Assembly (NCBI GenBank): GCA_949987565.1
Contig: OX465111.1
Location: 2,764,459 to 2,828,458 of the forward strand
Direction of reading: 5' to 3'
Length of the DNA stretch: 64,000 nt
DNA from: Luidia sarsii
Taxonomy: Eukaryota; Echinodermata; Asteroidea; Paxillosida; Luidiidae
This document shows positions 35,916 to 46,605 of the stretch, piece after piece (the stretch's first letter is position 1; every line of letters begins with the position of its first letter). Both the position numbers and the translations under genes were made by a program. The notes beneath the pieces were generated by a model. That model did not search any database. It was not told the origin of the DNA and saw only the letters and a list, made by a program, of their open reading frames with translations.

Positions 35916-36912
35916 GCCATAGCCTTCATTCTTTTAGTACACATCAGTATTTCTTTTCCTTGAGCTGTGCTAGGCATAGTTTGCATACACGTGTAACAAT
36001 CCCACCTTGTCTGTCAACTTGCCACGCTTCAATACTGCACGTGCAATGTGCATAATACTCCAATGTACATATTTAAATCCTAATAATTAGCTGAGATCTG
36101 GTATCTTTTTTTATGAAAAAGTCTGGATGCATTATTCCATGACAGTTTAAAATTTCATGAGCTGTTACTTTGCTAATCAGCCCATGCATAAACCATTCCA
36201 AGGGGGCCAGATTCATGGCGATCTAGTCCCCTGGACCAAAGGGGGAAAAACACCTCCACTGAAGTAAAAACCCACACAATTATTACTTTTTGAAATCCTG
36301 AATAAGTTCTGTTCACTTCATCCATATTCTATTTAAGTACATGTAAGTAAGACAAAGTACAGTTATTTACAGTTTCCCACATTTGAAAGCGGGGATGTGT
36401 TTCATGGAGATATACCTCCCCAAATCCTACATAATGCTAGTTTCCTACTGCAGGAAATTGTACGATTTGGGGTATTTGAGAGTTCATGCATTGTAGGAAT
36501 TTGCAGGATTGGGGGCATAAGGCGGTTTGTCACTGTAGGAAAATGCAGGATACGGGTTACTAGGCCCAATGTGATGGAGGATGATTTTGTAGGATTGTGG
36601 CTCCATGGGACAAACCCCCAAAATAGGATTTTGAAGGATTCGGGTCATGTGGTCATAAAATTATACATTGTAATTGTAAAGTTTATTACCCAACAGAAAA
36701 CCAAAAGAATTGTTTGGTTCTTTCAAAAATTTCAAACAATTTTCCTTTCACAAATTCAGTGGAGGATTTGTCAGGAATCGGGCAGTGGCGCACCGCCAAC
36801 AGTATTGCAGGATTGTGTAGGATTCGGGTCATATGGGGCTTTTAACAATGAAGGATTGTAGGATCTTTGGGTCATGGTTGCCCACACTCTGGCAAAGACT
36901 ACAGTAGTTGAC

Positions 36913-37093
36913 TACAGTGGAACGTCGCTATAACGAGCGCCGATATACCGAACATTCGACTGTAATGAACATGCCCTTTGGCTTCCGATTTTTGTGCACA
37001 AAATATGTGGCCGCAACTGCTATAACAAATGACCGCTATACCGAAACATTTTCATGGATCCTGGGATGTTCCTTATAGCAATGTTGCACTGTA
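36913..37093. mobile_element. Pogo/Tigger-like MITE
   Basis: TA-CAGTGGAACGTCGCTATA and ATAGCAATGTTGCACTG-TA are inverted ends with TA duplications. The terminal CAGTGGAACxTCGCTATAACGA is typical of pogo/Tigger elements. About 181 bp, non-autonomous. Confidence 0.8.
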
Positions 37094-37114
37094 TTTAGGA
37101 AGGCCACCATTGAA

Positions 37115-37192
37115 GGGTTGGATAGCTCAGATGGGAAAAGCACTGGTGTAAAAAAAACAGAGGTGTCGGGTTCATATCCCAGTCCGGTCAAA
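37115..37192 (+). repeat. tRNA-derived SINE head
   Basis: GGTTGGATAGCTCAGATGGG, GTCGGGTTCATATCCCAGTC and CGGTCAAAGTTTTCTTTGCC. It directly follows the pogo-like MITE, whose insertion splits the SINE body from the head. Confidence 0.7.
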
Positions 37193-37603
37193 GTTTTCTT
37201 TGCCATTTTTTCACATTTGTTGACGAATGATACCTGGGGTGGCCCACCTCCTTGCATTGCATTCTTGGCCATGAGCCATGCACAGCAGTACTACATGTAA
37301 AGCATCCACAAATTATAACGTCCACTGAAAACCCTACTCGGATGTGTCATTAAACTTTTCCAAACAAACCAAGGAAAAACTGACTGGGAACTTTAATTCA
37401 ATTCAATTATATTCAATTCGATTCTATTCATTTTTTTGTGTGAGAGTGAACCCAAATTTTGAAAAATGGCAAAGGAAACTTTGACTGGACCCGAGACCTC
37501 TGGTTTTGCGTACCAGGTCTTAGTTTTCCCTTTATTTGTTCAACTTAAAATGATCCTAACATAAAGCCTGTGCTTTTCTGATTTTTCCTACAGTAGTTCC
37601 AAA

Positions 37604-37625
37604 TATATATATATATATATATATA
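37604..37625. repeat. AT microsatellite
   Basis: About ten AT units. Confidence 0.9.
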
Positions 37626-38144
37626 AAAAAAAGCCAGTATAAGTAACAAAAATGTATACACACTGCTCCCTGATCAAATTACATATTGTATCTCATAAAT
37701 ATGGAAGCTCATGCGTTTCAATCCTAGCAGGACCTTTCTCAAAGGGGGAAAAAGTGTTGATTTGGATCCATATTTATGCAACAAAGTAATGTGGACTGGC
37801 TAGCGCCGACATGAGAGGAGGCGGTGAAATGCAATTCAAATAGCCTATGCCTTTGGGCAGTGAATTGAGAAGACTCTCCAATTTTGTGGAAATCTATGGG
37901 TTGGTGCATTTGATCAGCTCATAGCATGCAATATGCCGCCCAGACACGCCACTTGGCACGTGTCTGGTTTAAGCGGAACTCACTGCAGAGATATTATGCC
38001 CTCCGAGATACAGACAATCGACTGATCTAGCAACCAAGCCAACAACCGGTCAAATGGTTGATGCATACTGGAAGTCGCTCAATCGGTCATTCAGTCAGCT
38101 GAAGAGTTGATTGATCAACAGATCCAACAACCAATTAATCCATT

Positions 38145-38552
38145 GTGGGTTTGTATGGGATGGATTCAAATGTGGGTTTGTATGGGATGGATTCAAATGT
38201 GGGTTTGTATGGGATGGATTCAAATGTGGGTTTGTATGGGATGGATTCAAATGTGGGTTTGTATGGGATCGATTCAAATGTGGGTTTGTATGGGATGGAT
38301 TCAAATGTTGGTTCATATGGGATGGATTCAAATGTGGGTTTGTATGGGATGGATTCAAATGTGGGTTTGTATGGGATCGATTTAAATGTGGGTTTGTATG
38401 GGATGGATTCAAATGTTGGTTCATATGGGATCGATTCAAATGTGGGTTTGTATGGGATGGATTCAAATGTGGGTTTGTATGGGATCGATTCAAATGTGGG
38501 TTTGTATGGGATGGATTCAAATGTGGGTTTGTATGGGATCGATTCAAATGTG
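38145..38552. repeat. 27-bp minisatellite, about 15 copies
   Basis: Unit GGGTTTGTATGGGAT(G/C)GA + TTCAAATGT. Variant positions (GGATCG, GTTCATATG) recur at regular spacing, indicating a higher-order repeat. The 27-bp length keeps all frames open, hence long but spurious translations. Confidence 0.95.
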
Positions 38553-38636
38553 TACAGCAGTGGGTGCAGTGCTCAATCAGAAGTATCATTTGCATCAGCA
38601 AGACTAGTTGACTATTAGTGAATGCCACCATCCAAG

Positions 38637-38725
38637 GGCTGGGTAGCTCAGATGGAAGAGCACTGGTATGTTAATCCAGAGGTCTTGGGTTCAAGTCCCA
38701 GTCCAGTCAAAGTTTTCTTTGCCAA
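38637..38725 (+). repeat. tRNA-derived SINE head
   Basis: GGCTGGGTAGCTCAGATGG, GAGCACTGGTATGTTAATCC, GGGTTCAAGTCCCAGTCCAG and the tail AAAGTTTTCTTTGCC. The 27-bp minisatellite ends just upstream. Confidence 0.75.
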
Positions 38726-38879
38726 TTTTTCAATGTGTTCAAAAGTTCCCAGTCAGTCTTTCCTTTGTTCCTTAGTTTATCCTTTGTTTGTCTGAAAGAA
38801 GAAAGAAAGAACACATACACCCTGAATGGCAAACCCTTAGGGTACAAGTAGAACTATTATCCACAAGCCTGTGTGTTAC

Positions 38880-38915
38880 CTGTCTGAGCTTGAGTTTCAT
38901 AGCTTCAGGGTTGGC
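38880..38915 (-). CDS. DENND1: DENND1-like coding exon, linker
   Basis: A 12-codon phase-0 mini-exon, ANPEAMKLKLRQ, corresponding to TKANPAMKTVYKF of vertebrate DENND1. The acceptor is TCTCTTGCAG and the donor is CAG/GTAACA. The small size is supported by the conserved ANP..MK core. Confidence 0.82.
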
Positions 38916-39857
38916 CTGCAAGAGACACAAAACAGGAAAGGGGAAGAAGCACACGTGTGATGAGGTGTGAAAATGAACATGTTGTGCAGTGCCTTCATGA
39001 TGGATAAAAAAAAAAAACCTGAAAAACACCACACACACACAACACACAGGAAGAAATCCGGCGGAGAAGCTTCACCTTTCTGGAGGAAAGGCTGTCTTTT
39101 CGGGACGAAAAGAAGTCCGGGGTTGATAATAACAGACAAATCTGTACTGCTTGGAAACATTCACCGACCAATGACCAAGACACCTTTTAAAAAAAATATA
39201 TTGAAGAGCATTCGAAAGGCATTTTAAAAATCCTTCATTCCGGCAGGTTCTGCTTGATTTCAGCAGAGCCCGTGTAAGTGTGATGGGGGCACAGGGGCCT
39301 TCAAGGATTCTGCGGCTGAATGATATGATTTGCGATGAGGTTGCCATCTGTACGGTACGGTACGTGTGTGCTGTTAGTCGTGCAGGGTGCAAGCAGTGCA
39401 GGAGTCCAATGAATGGAGATGAGAGGGTGACAATGATGGCGGATCACGACCTGAAAAACCCTTAGAAGCCCATGAGGTTAGGAGCAATTCCGCACAGCTA
39501 CTTAAGCAATAAAAAACCTCTTAAGCACACAGAAAAGAACCATCGTCTCTAAATCAGATTACCAGCCCTCAGGACTACTTTGCCTCAGGACCTTCCTAAA
39601 AAAAAGAGAGGTCCAGCTAGGATCAAAACGTCAGGCCCTCTAAACTTCATCGTTTTATACTATAAAGCTTTTTGTCAATTATTCAAATTGAAATAAATGA
39701 CTTTATAAACGGTGTCACCGCAAACTGCCTTCACCATGTTTTTTTATTCATATTTTTTTTTTATGAAATGGGCCATACATGTACCTTAGCCATGCCTTAG
39801 CATCTCAAAGTTCCACTTGTTTTCTAGGCTAAGCTCCTTTCAGAATCACACGTCTCA

Positions 39858-39935
39858 AAAGAGAGCACTGGTACGCAAAACCAGAGGTCTCGGGTTCAAA
39901 TCCCGGTCCAGTACAAGTTTTCTTTGCCATGTTTT
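39858..39935 (+). repeat. tRNA-derived SINE, 5'-truncated
   Basis: GAGCACTGGTACGCAAAACC, TCTCGGGTTCAAATCCCGGT and TTTCTTTGCC; the A-box half is missing. Confidence 0.7.
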
Positions 39936-40468
39936 TCTTTTCAATTTGTTCAAAAGATCCCCGGTCAATTTTTCATTGATTTGTTTAAATCAAAAAGAGG
40001 TATTTCACATGGCGTCACCGCAAATCTTCCACTTGGTACTTCTACCATGCATGCCTTCAACTTCTATCTGAAGTGCAATGAGCACTGAGTGAAATCTTGG
40101 CAATCTTGTTTCAAACCAAGAAATCCCTTCTTGAAGAACATTATCCTGGACACAAAATCACATAAAGCATGCAATCAGGCAAAGCACTGAGCATAGTGTT
40201 GAATTACACGTCGGGTACATGTAGGGCAAACACTACTTGGAGTAAATTCTCCTCGATGCAAAATCACATTTGATCTGTGCGGGAAATTTCAGGCATAACA
40301 GGTTTTTTGTTTTTCAAGCTTAAGCGGCTCTACAGAATGGGCCCCTGGTTATTCAACCGGAAGGGAAGACCTTCTATATATGCAAAGTAGATTTGAGTGA
40401 GAGATCAGCAGCACTTCTAGCAGCCCTATGGCAATGTGCACTCTAAGATGAGAGGTGCTCGGATTTAC

Positions 40469-40501
40469 CTTTGGTCGGATTGAACCCTGAGCGAGAATCA
40501 T
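40469..40501 (-). CDS. Candidate 33-nt optional exon of the DENND1-like gene
   Basis: An 11-codon phase-0 open segment, MILAQGSIRPK, with a strong pyrimidine-rich acceptor (CCCCCACAACAG) and donor AAAG/GTAAAT. It would insert cleanly between the exons at 43492 and 38915 without changing frame. I know of no matching vertebrate sequence here, so it may be a cassette exon or chance. Confidence 0.35.
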
Positions 40502-41294
40502 CTGTTGTGGGGGAGGAAGCATTTTTTGAGCAGTCGGGGTAAAGGGGAGGGGGGAGGAAAAGGGAAGGGAAAGATGACAAGGAAACAGGGAAGAGACATC
40601 AGAGGGAGTTTTTCTTAGGCATCCACTTTTGTGGGGTTTTCTTTTACAGCCCCCCCAAAAAGCAGGCCAGTTAAGCGAAATAAGCAGAATATTACGGTGA
40701 TGAGCCCTGACCACTGATCCGTCAGGGGAATAAAGACAACAACTAGATACACAAGACGAGAAAGCAGGATATTTGGCTTTGGGGAAATTCCACGGGCTGG
40801 TGTCTATTATTTGTAACGTAAGTTCTTTCTTCTTCTGTATATTTGCATGCATTTCAAGGATTCTTAAGACATGCTTACTGATTCTACTAACACATTTGTT
40901 AATTGGAGTCCTTCAAGAATTTTATTGATAAAGGAATAAATCAAAGTCAGTTGACATGTAACCAAAGTTACCATGGAATTTCCCTTTGGTATGTGTGGTG
41001 TGGGGTTTTTTTTCAGGCAAAAAAAGCATGCTGGATTAGCTCCAAATCCTGCCGATCCAGTCAAATTTGTTCTTTTTTTCCACGGTCAGGTTTTTTCGTT
41101 TACTTTCTTTGACTGAAGCATACTGAGAGGAATCGTCAGCAGTCTTGGGAGAAATCATTACCCCTCGCATGAGGGATTGTGAAAGATGAAGTGAAGCCTT
41201 CAGAATGCAGCTTTTTTTTCTTTTCATGCAGAAATTGGAGGATTGAAAGCAAAGGCAGCTGAGGATTTAGCGGTAATTATATCATAAACATCTT

Positions 41295-41510
41295 GGGTTG
41301 AAAGCGGGGATGTGATCCCTGAAGATATAATTATGGCAGTTAATGGTTAAATTGCTTCTGACTGGCACCCCATCCTGGCAAAGACTAGTCGACTATTAGG
41401 GAAGGCCACCATCTAATTGCTGGATAGCTCAGATGGAAGAGCACTGGTACATTAATCTTGAGGTCTCGGGTTCAAGTCCCGGTCAAGTCAAAGTTTGCTT
41501 TGCCAATTTT
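41295..41510 (+). repeat. Full-length tRNA-type SINE with body
   Basis: Body GCGGGGATGTGATCCCTGAA, GGCAGTTAATGGTTAAATTG, CTGGCAAAGACTAGTCGACT, then the tRNA-like head at 41418-41489 and the tail AAAGTTTGCTTTGCC. It shows the typical order of the whole repeat. Confidence 0.7.
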
Positions 41511-41562
41511 TCAGTTTGTTAAAAAAAAAAGTTCCAAATCAGTTTGTTTGACATAAATATTA

Positions 41563-42266
41563 TTAACCACTTCGCGCCGGGACCTCCGAATCCGGAGGTC
41601 AATTGGATTGCCTTTGCGACGGGGCCCTCCGAATCCGGGCACCACTATTGTCCACATTCTAAACAAAGACTCTTTTCAGCTTAGAACAAAGCAATATGAA
41701 TCAGTACAAAGACCCTTTTTGACGCAAGTTGCCACATGAATTGCCAGATTAGCAGCAGTAATTGTGCAATTGTGGGACTTTTACTGTGGAGGATCGAGGG
41801 ATACCGCGCTGCAGCTGAAAGCACGCGGGGGACATTGTCTTTGCATGCCACACAGTCCAACGGTCGTCGGTCTGGCATTGGAATTCCCCCCACATTCTTT
41901 ACCGTAATCTGTACGCTCGTTTGTGGCCGACCAACTCAAAGATTTGACTGCCTGGAGTGGAGGCTGGAGTCTGCGGTCAGGGATTGTCAGCAGCGTACAC
42001 GCACCCACACACACACGTCCGTTACGGTCCATTGACGACGCACAAAGGGCCCTTTTTCGAACGGATAATCTCTTGACAAAGGCCACAACGACGTCCGAAT
42101 TGTGCCAGGTTTTACTCTCTTGTACCCATAGAATACCCTTATCGATTTATTTCACAGAAATAAATTGTTCCGATTGTTTTAGCAAGATTTGAAAATGATG
42201 CATTGTTCAAAAACCCCCGTATGGCGGTCATCGGCGCTGAAAAACCCCCCGGCGCGAAGTGGTTAA
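41563..42266. mobile_element. 704-bp MITE with TTAA duplications
   Basis: Ends TTAACCACTTCGCGCCGGG and CCCGGCGCGAAGTGGTTAA form exact inverted repeats of about 19 bp with TTAA duplications, the piggyBac signature. The interior has no long frame of recognisable transposase. A second partial TTAACCACTTC end begins immediately at 42263. Confidence 0.8.
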
Positions 42267-43134
42267 CCACTTCACAACGGGCCACTTCTCATTGCCCTTG
42301 ACCACCACACAGGGTTGGGGTTGTTGCTTTTTTTTTTTCAAAACTCAGAAGGGACTGATGCTTCCATCCTACCTAGCCGGATCTTTCTCACAGGAAGTGA
42401 CTTGGATTGGAAAGCCAGGCACATCTTTTTATAAGACCAAGTCCAGGAGGAGTTTAGTCTGAAAGGCAGGCACTTACCTCAGAGAAAGATCATGCTTAGA
42501 ATTCCAAGATCAAGCCCTCTTATTATTATTTTTTTTTTTTTTTCTTCGAAATACGAACATTGCATCTCTAAGTTGTTTTGCCCAAAGTCAAACAAACATG
42601 GAAATTATTTATGGAAATGCAATGTATTTTCTTGGCACGATGTGCGTATATATGCTGGGGTCCCTATGCAGCCATCAATGCACATATTTATGAAGGTTTT
42701 GAACTGGGCGGCAGTGTCAGCTGTAGAGTCAAACATCCGCCATAAGCTGGAGGGATTCTCACCAAGACACAGTACCGGTATCTATCCTCTTACAGCTGGG
42801 TATTACTGACCAGCAATGACTCACAAGACAAACAAAATAAATTCTTAACATAATGAGCACGCGGCCTTTAAGCATTGATGTGGGGGAGGATTTTTTTTTA
42901 TGTCGGCCTGCACACTGATGCACACTGCATATACGCAAGGTACATCAGAAAGTGTGCAACAATTTCACTTTTTACTTTATGAAGCCATGCAGTGGGGGGA
43001 AATGGGCTTATCGCCTATTTGATCCAGGACCACCATTTCCATCATACTGGTTCAAGCTTCAATGTGCACTTTGGGGACTTGCTTGAAGACTGCAAAGATT
43101 CCTTGCCTGGCGAGCAACTGCCCACCATCCCTCT

Positions 43135-43400
43135 TTGGCTAGCCTGAACCAATCTGAACCAGCCTGAACCAGTCTGAACTATCTTTGACCAGCCTGAACC
43201 AGTCTGAACAAGTCTGAACTGTCTTTGGCCAGCCTGAACCAGTCTGAACCAGTCTGAACTATCTTTGGCCAGCCTGAACCAGTCTAAACCACTCCGAACA
43301 AGTCCGAAACAATCTGAACCATCTTTGGCCAGTCTGAACCAGTTTCAAGCAGTCTGAACCAGTTTCAAGCAGTCTGAACCAGTCTGACCTAGTCCGTAGT
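43135..43400. repeat. CCAGCCTGAACCAGTCTGAAC minisatellite
   Basis: Variable 10-bp half-units (CCAGTCTGAA) mixed with CTATCTTTGGCC units, in the intron just past the donor at 43492. Confidence 0.9.
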
Positions 43401-43491
43401 GCTCAATTCTTTACACTCATTTCGAAGCAGTCTTTAGTTTAACACTTCCATGACCAGCATTTCTTGCAAATCAAGGTTAAGGGAAGGTTAC

Positions 43492-43598
43492 CTTCTGCTG
43501 AACATTCTTCTGCACATCCTTGAAGATCTTCTTGGAGTCTGTCTTGACCGTGGTCAGGTGGAACTTGAACACCTCTTTCAGATTCTTGCCGGATAGAC
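43492..43598 (-). CDS. DENND1: DENND1-like coding exon, basic helical linker
   Basis: After a split Ser codon it reads LSGKNLKEVFKFHLTTVKTD and SKKIFKDVQKNVQQK. It occupies the position of the lysine-rich region after dDENN (W...VRKGS.AILNTVKTKA) in vertebrates. The acceptor is ATGGCCAG and the donor is AAG/GTAACC. Ends in phase 0. Confidence 0.88.
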
Positions 43599-43924
43599 CT
43601 GGCCATGGGGAGGTGAAGAGAAAGTTGAAATGAACTTAGTTTGTAAATGGGACTGGATAATAGTCTAAGGAATTTGAATAGAACTGCAGTAGCCAGGTTT
43701 ATAACAATTTGTTGCTCTGAATGAAAACAAAGGGCGTGATCTCTGGAGATTTACGGCAGTTAATGGTTGAACGCTTCTGACAGGCCCCCCCCCCACACAC
43801 TGACATGGATAGCCCACTGCCATCTAAGTTCAAATGCACACAGTTTGTATTAAATAGAGTTGTAGCATAGTCAAAGAGATTTCAATAGAATTGCTATAGC
43901 CAGGCTTACAACAATTGTTTTGGT

Positions 43925-44140
43925 TTTTGAATGAAAATGATGCGTGATCCCTGGAGATACACGGCAGTTAATGGGTGAATGCTTCTGACTGACACCCCCA
44001 ACCTGGCAAAGATAGTCGACTATTTGCGAGGAATGCCATCTAAGGGCTGAATAGCTGAGGTGGTAAGAGCACTGGTACACAAAACCAGAGGTCACAGGTT
44101 CAAGTGGCCATTCAGGCAAATTTCCTTTGCCATTTTTGAA
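43925..44140 (+). repeat. Full-length tRNA-type SINE with body
   Basis: GCGTGATCCCTGGAGATACA, ACCTGGCAAAGATAGTCGAC, GGGCTGAATAGCTGAGGTGG and AAAACCAGAGGTCACAGGTT. It abuts the 15-bp minisatellite. Confidence 0.65.
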
Positions 44141-44204
44141 AAATAACTTTGAAGACAGACAGATAAACATCTCAATGAATTCCAACCCAACACAACGAAA
44201 CGCA

Positions 44205-44785
44205 GCACAACACAACCCAATCCAGCTCAACCCAATCCGGCTCAACCCAATCCAGCTCAACCCAATCCAGCTCAACCCAATCCAGCTCAACCCAGTCCAG
44301 CTCAACCCAATCCAGCTCAACCCAATCCAGCTCAACCCAATCCAGCTCAACCCAGTCCAGCTCATCCCAATCCAGCTCAACCCAGTCCAGCTCAACCCAA
44401 TTCAGCTCAACCCAATCCAGCTCAACCCAATCCAGCTCAACCCAATCCAGCTCAACCCAGTCCAGCTCAACCCAATCCAGCTCAACCCAATCCAGCTCAA
44501 CCCAATCCAGCTCAATCCAATTCAGCTCAACCCAATCCGGCTCAACCCAGTCCAGCTCAACCCAATCCAGCTTAAACCAGTCCAGCTCAATCCAATTCAG
44601 CTCAACCCAATCCAGCTCAACCCAATCCAGCTCAACCCAGTCCACCTTAACCCAATCCAGCTCAACCCAATCCAGCTTAACCCAGTCCACCTCAACCCAA
44701 TCCAGCTCAACCCAATCCAGCTCAACCCAATCCACCTCAACCCAGTCCACCTTAACCCAATCCAGCTCAACCCAATGCAAGTTAG
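44205..44785. repeat. 15-bp minisatellite, about 38 copies
   Basis: Unit CCAATCCAGCTCAAC with CCAGTCC, TTCAG and CACCT variants. Its length is a multiple of three and lacks stops in the frame continuing from the dDENN exon, so read-through gives a V-E-L-D-W pentapeptide series. Confidence 0.95.
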
Positions 44786-44851
44786 CACAGCACAGTGCAA
44801 CCGCATGAAATGCAATGCAATTCCAAACATTACTGTCATCTACACACTTAC

Positions 44852-44942
44852 TGTCATCCAGCTTGGCTGTTTTCAGCTCCTCTTCAAACAGGTCGTTAAA
44901 GGGCTTGCCTTCACTCAGCATTTGCACCCTGGAATCTATAAA
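44852..44942 (-). CDS. DENND1: DENND1-like coding exon, end of dDENN
   Basis: Encodes FIDSRVQMLSEGKPFNDLFE and then EELKTAKLDD, matching FIDGRLDLLNSGEGFSDVFEEEI. The acceptor is TGTGCACAG and the donor is GACA/GTAAGT, leaving one base. The reading frame does not stop at the donor: it runs on for roughly 200 more codons through the 15-bp repeat in the intron. Confidence 0.93.
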
Positions 44943-45249
44943 CTGTGCACACGGAGGAAAAAAACAGAAAACTTAATGATGACAGATAGAAGCCTAATCA
45001 ATTCATTTTTCATTAAGTCAAACAAATAAAAGAAAATCTGACTGTGAATGTTTGAGCAAATTTGAAAAATGAGCAAGAACTGGACTGGACCAGAACTTGA
45101 ACATCGGACCTCAAGATAGGAATTAACATTCTCTTTAAAAATGAGCAAGATCGCAGGCTGGGGGAAACAAGAACCAGGAAGGGCATTCCAGAGCGAGGCT
45201 GAATGAGGGAAGACACCCACCAATCAACCCATTCAATATAGTGGGGGGG

Positions 45250-45540
45250 GGGGTTTGCGGTGACACCATGTACCAGGGGTCGGTTTCACCAAACTCATCG
45301 TACACAGTAACTTGCGATTAATCGCAAGGCGTTGAGCAATGCACAGAAACCATACGGTCCAACACAACTTACGATGGGTTATCCATCGTAAGTTGAGTTA
45401 CGATGCATCGTAAGGCTTTGTGAAATCCACCCCAGGTCTCTTAAACTGTTAAAGAAGAGGTATGGTTCTGAAAGGAACCTGAGTGATAACTCAACGTTCC
45501 GGCCAGTAGGCTCTGGCCGTCATCAGGAGTCTTGTAAATT
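45250..45540 (-). mobile_element. Fold-back family copy, interrupted by a second MITE
   Basis: Begins GGGTTTGCGGTGACACCATG at 45251, is broken at 45280-45432 by another element, and resumes as CAGGTCTCTTAAACTG. The other half of the inverted repeat is missing. On the minus strand at 45494-45526 it has CTGATGA, C, GGCCAG, AGCCTA, CTGGCC, GGAAC: an exact hammerhead 5' core and a strong stem. Confidence 0.75.
45282..45430. mobile_element. MITE, GGTTTCACCAAACTCATCGT family
   Basis: Ends GGTTTCACCAAACTCATCG and CGTAAGGCTTTGTGAAATCC are imperfect inverted repeats, with an inner ACTTACGATGGGTTATCC-type palindrome. The host element reads CCAGG on both sides of the insert, a likely target duplication. 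Related copies are at 15411-15537, 26318-26446 and 54695-54810. Confidence 0.7.
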
Positions 45541-45567
45541 CAACCCGTTCAAGGGGGCCGTACTCAC

Positions 45568-45669
45568 CTGGGTGAAGTGCTGCAGCTGCAGTAGCTTCTC
45601 CAGGAAGGGCTGCATGTGGCTGGACCTGCACTGCACAAAGATGTCCGGATCAAACCGGAGCTCGTTGCC
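45568..45669 (-). CDS. DENND1: DENND1-like coding exon, dDENN
   Basis: A 34-codon phase-0 exon, GNELRFDPDIFVQCRSSHMQ followed by PFLEKLLQLQHFTQ. It aligns with EEPITFCEEAFVSH...MRQFLQNATQLQLFKQ. I placed the acceptor at CGTCACCCAG because a pyrimidine-rich tract precedes it and the phase fits. The donor is CAG/GTGAGT. Confidence 0.9.
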
Positions 45670-45924
45670 CTGGGTGACGCGGTTGCCAGGTGACAAAGAA
45701 AAAGTCCACAAATTCATCGTCAAAGCACTAAAATGACACTGTAAATATTTTCAGTTATCTTGTGCAACTTGTCTCTCATTTTAAAAGTGTCTCAGTAAGG
45801 TTGCCAACAAAATTAAAATGGTGGCCAAGTTGAAAACAAATAAAATGCCCTCTTTTATCTTCTTTTAAAAAACCCAGACTAGTTTTTGTTTTTATTCGGC
45901 CAGTTTTTTTGTTTCTTCACAGCA

Positions 45925-46060
45925 GGACCTTTGTCAAGGCCTCTCAGGGCCCTTGAGAAAGGTCCTGCTAGAATAGAAGCGTCAGGCCCTCTTATTTTTG
46001 AGATTTATGCATTGCGGGTCATTTTAGACAGTGAGCAGTTTGCAACAGTTTTTGGGGTAT
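45925..46060 (+). repeat. Penelope-type tail copies, diverged inverted pair
   Basis: GCAGGACCTTTGTCAAGG, then CCTTGAGAAAGGTCCTGCTA with GAATAGAAGCGTCAGGCCC and the outer CAGTGAGCAGTTTGCAAC segment, ending about 25 bp before the exon donor at 46084. Confidence 0.6.
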
Positions 46061-46083
46061 TTACTTTTGTCTGTCATACTCAC

Positions 46084-46209
46084 GGAGTTGAATCTGATGG
46101 CCTCCCGGTAGCCTCCCAGCAAGTAGACCAAGACCTTCAGGAAGGACCTCGCCAGCGTGTCCTCATAGAACAGAGAGCTGTTCTTCAAGTTCTTCTTCAG
46201 CTGGTACAC
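46084..46209 (-). CDS. DENND1: DENND1-like coding exon, dDENN
   Basis: A 42-codon phase-0 exon beginning VYQLKKNLKNSSLFYEDTLA and continuing RSFLKVLVYLLGGYREAIRF-NS. It matches LKNRLKK...VARAFLKAQAAFFGSYRNAL. The acceptor is CCTCTCTGCAG and the donor is TCC/GTGAGT. Confidence 0.93.
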
Positions 46210-46339
46210 CTGCAGAGAGGAAGGGGCACAAATGCATCTTGAAACTCAGAGTGAGACAAGAAGAGATTCTATTCTAATCAAGGCAGAGACACCACGTGGA
46301 AATACCCCTATCTCTATTAGTCAGCATCAGAAATTAGGA

Positions 46340-46460
46340 GGGCCTGATGCTTCGATCCTAGCAGGACCTTTCCCAAAGGGAGGATGGCATGAGAAAAGAT
46401 GACAATGACAAAAGTCCACCCTGCCTTTGAGAAAGGTCCTACTGGGATGGAAACATTCAA
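46340..46460. repeat. Penelope-type tail inverted pair with 40-bp spacer
   Basis: GGCCTGATGCTTCGATCC...AGCAGGACC on the left and GCCTTTGAGAAAGGTCCTAC on the right, with a spacer between. Confidence 0.55.
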
Positions 46461-46605
46461 TCTAAATGGTTGTTCTAGATCAATCATATCAATCTGATGA
46501 ATACATTTAATAGTCTGATAATGACTCAAGCTGTCCACCTCCCCATAGTGAGCCCTAGTAACTGATCCCAGTCAGTTTTTCATTTCTTTGTAATTTTTAT
46601 TTTTA

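Noticed and set aside
36397..36861. 154-codon plus-strand frame at 36.4-36.9 kb
   Set aside because: Contains short GTAGGATT(T/C)GGG-type repeats and no recognisable domain. It lies antisense in an intron without splice support.
38095..38631. NPHLNPSHT repeat protein on the minus strand
   Set aside because: 27-bp repeat is a multiple of three, so it stays open by construction; it lies in an intron.
44127..45029. 300-codon plus-strand frame rich in IQLNP
   Set aside because: Antisense of the 15-bp repeat and the dDENN exon; no start context or homology.
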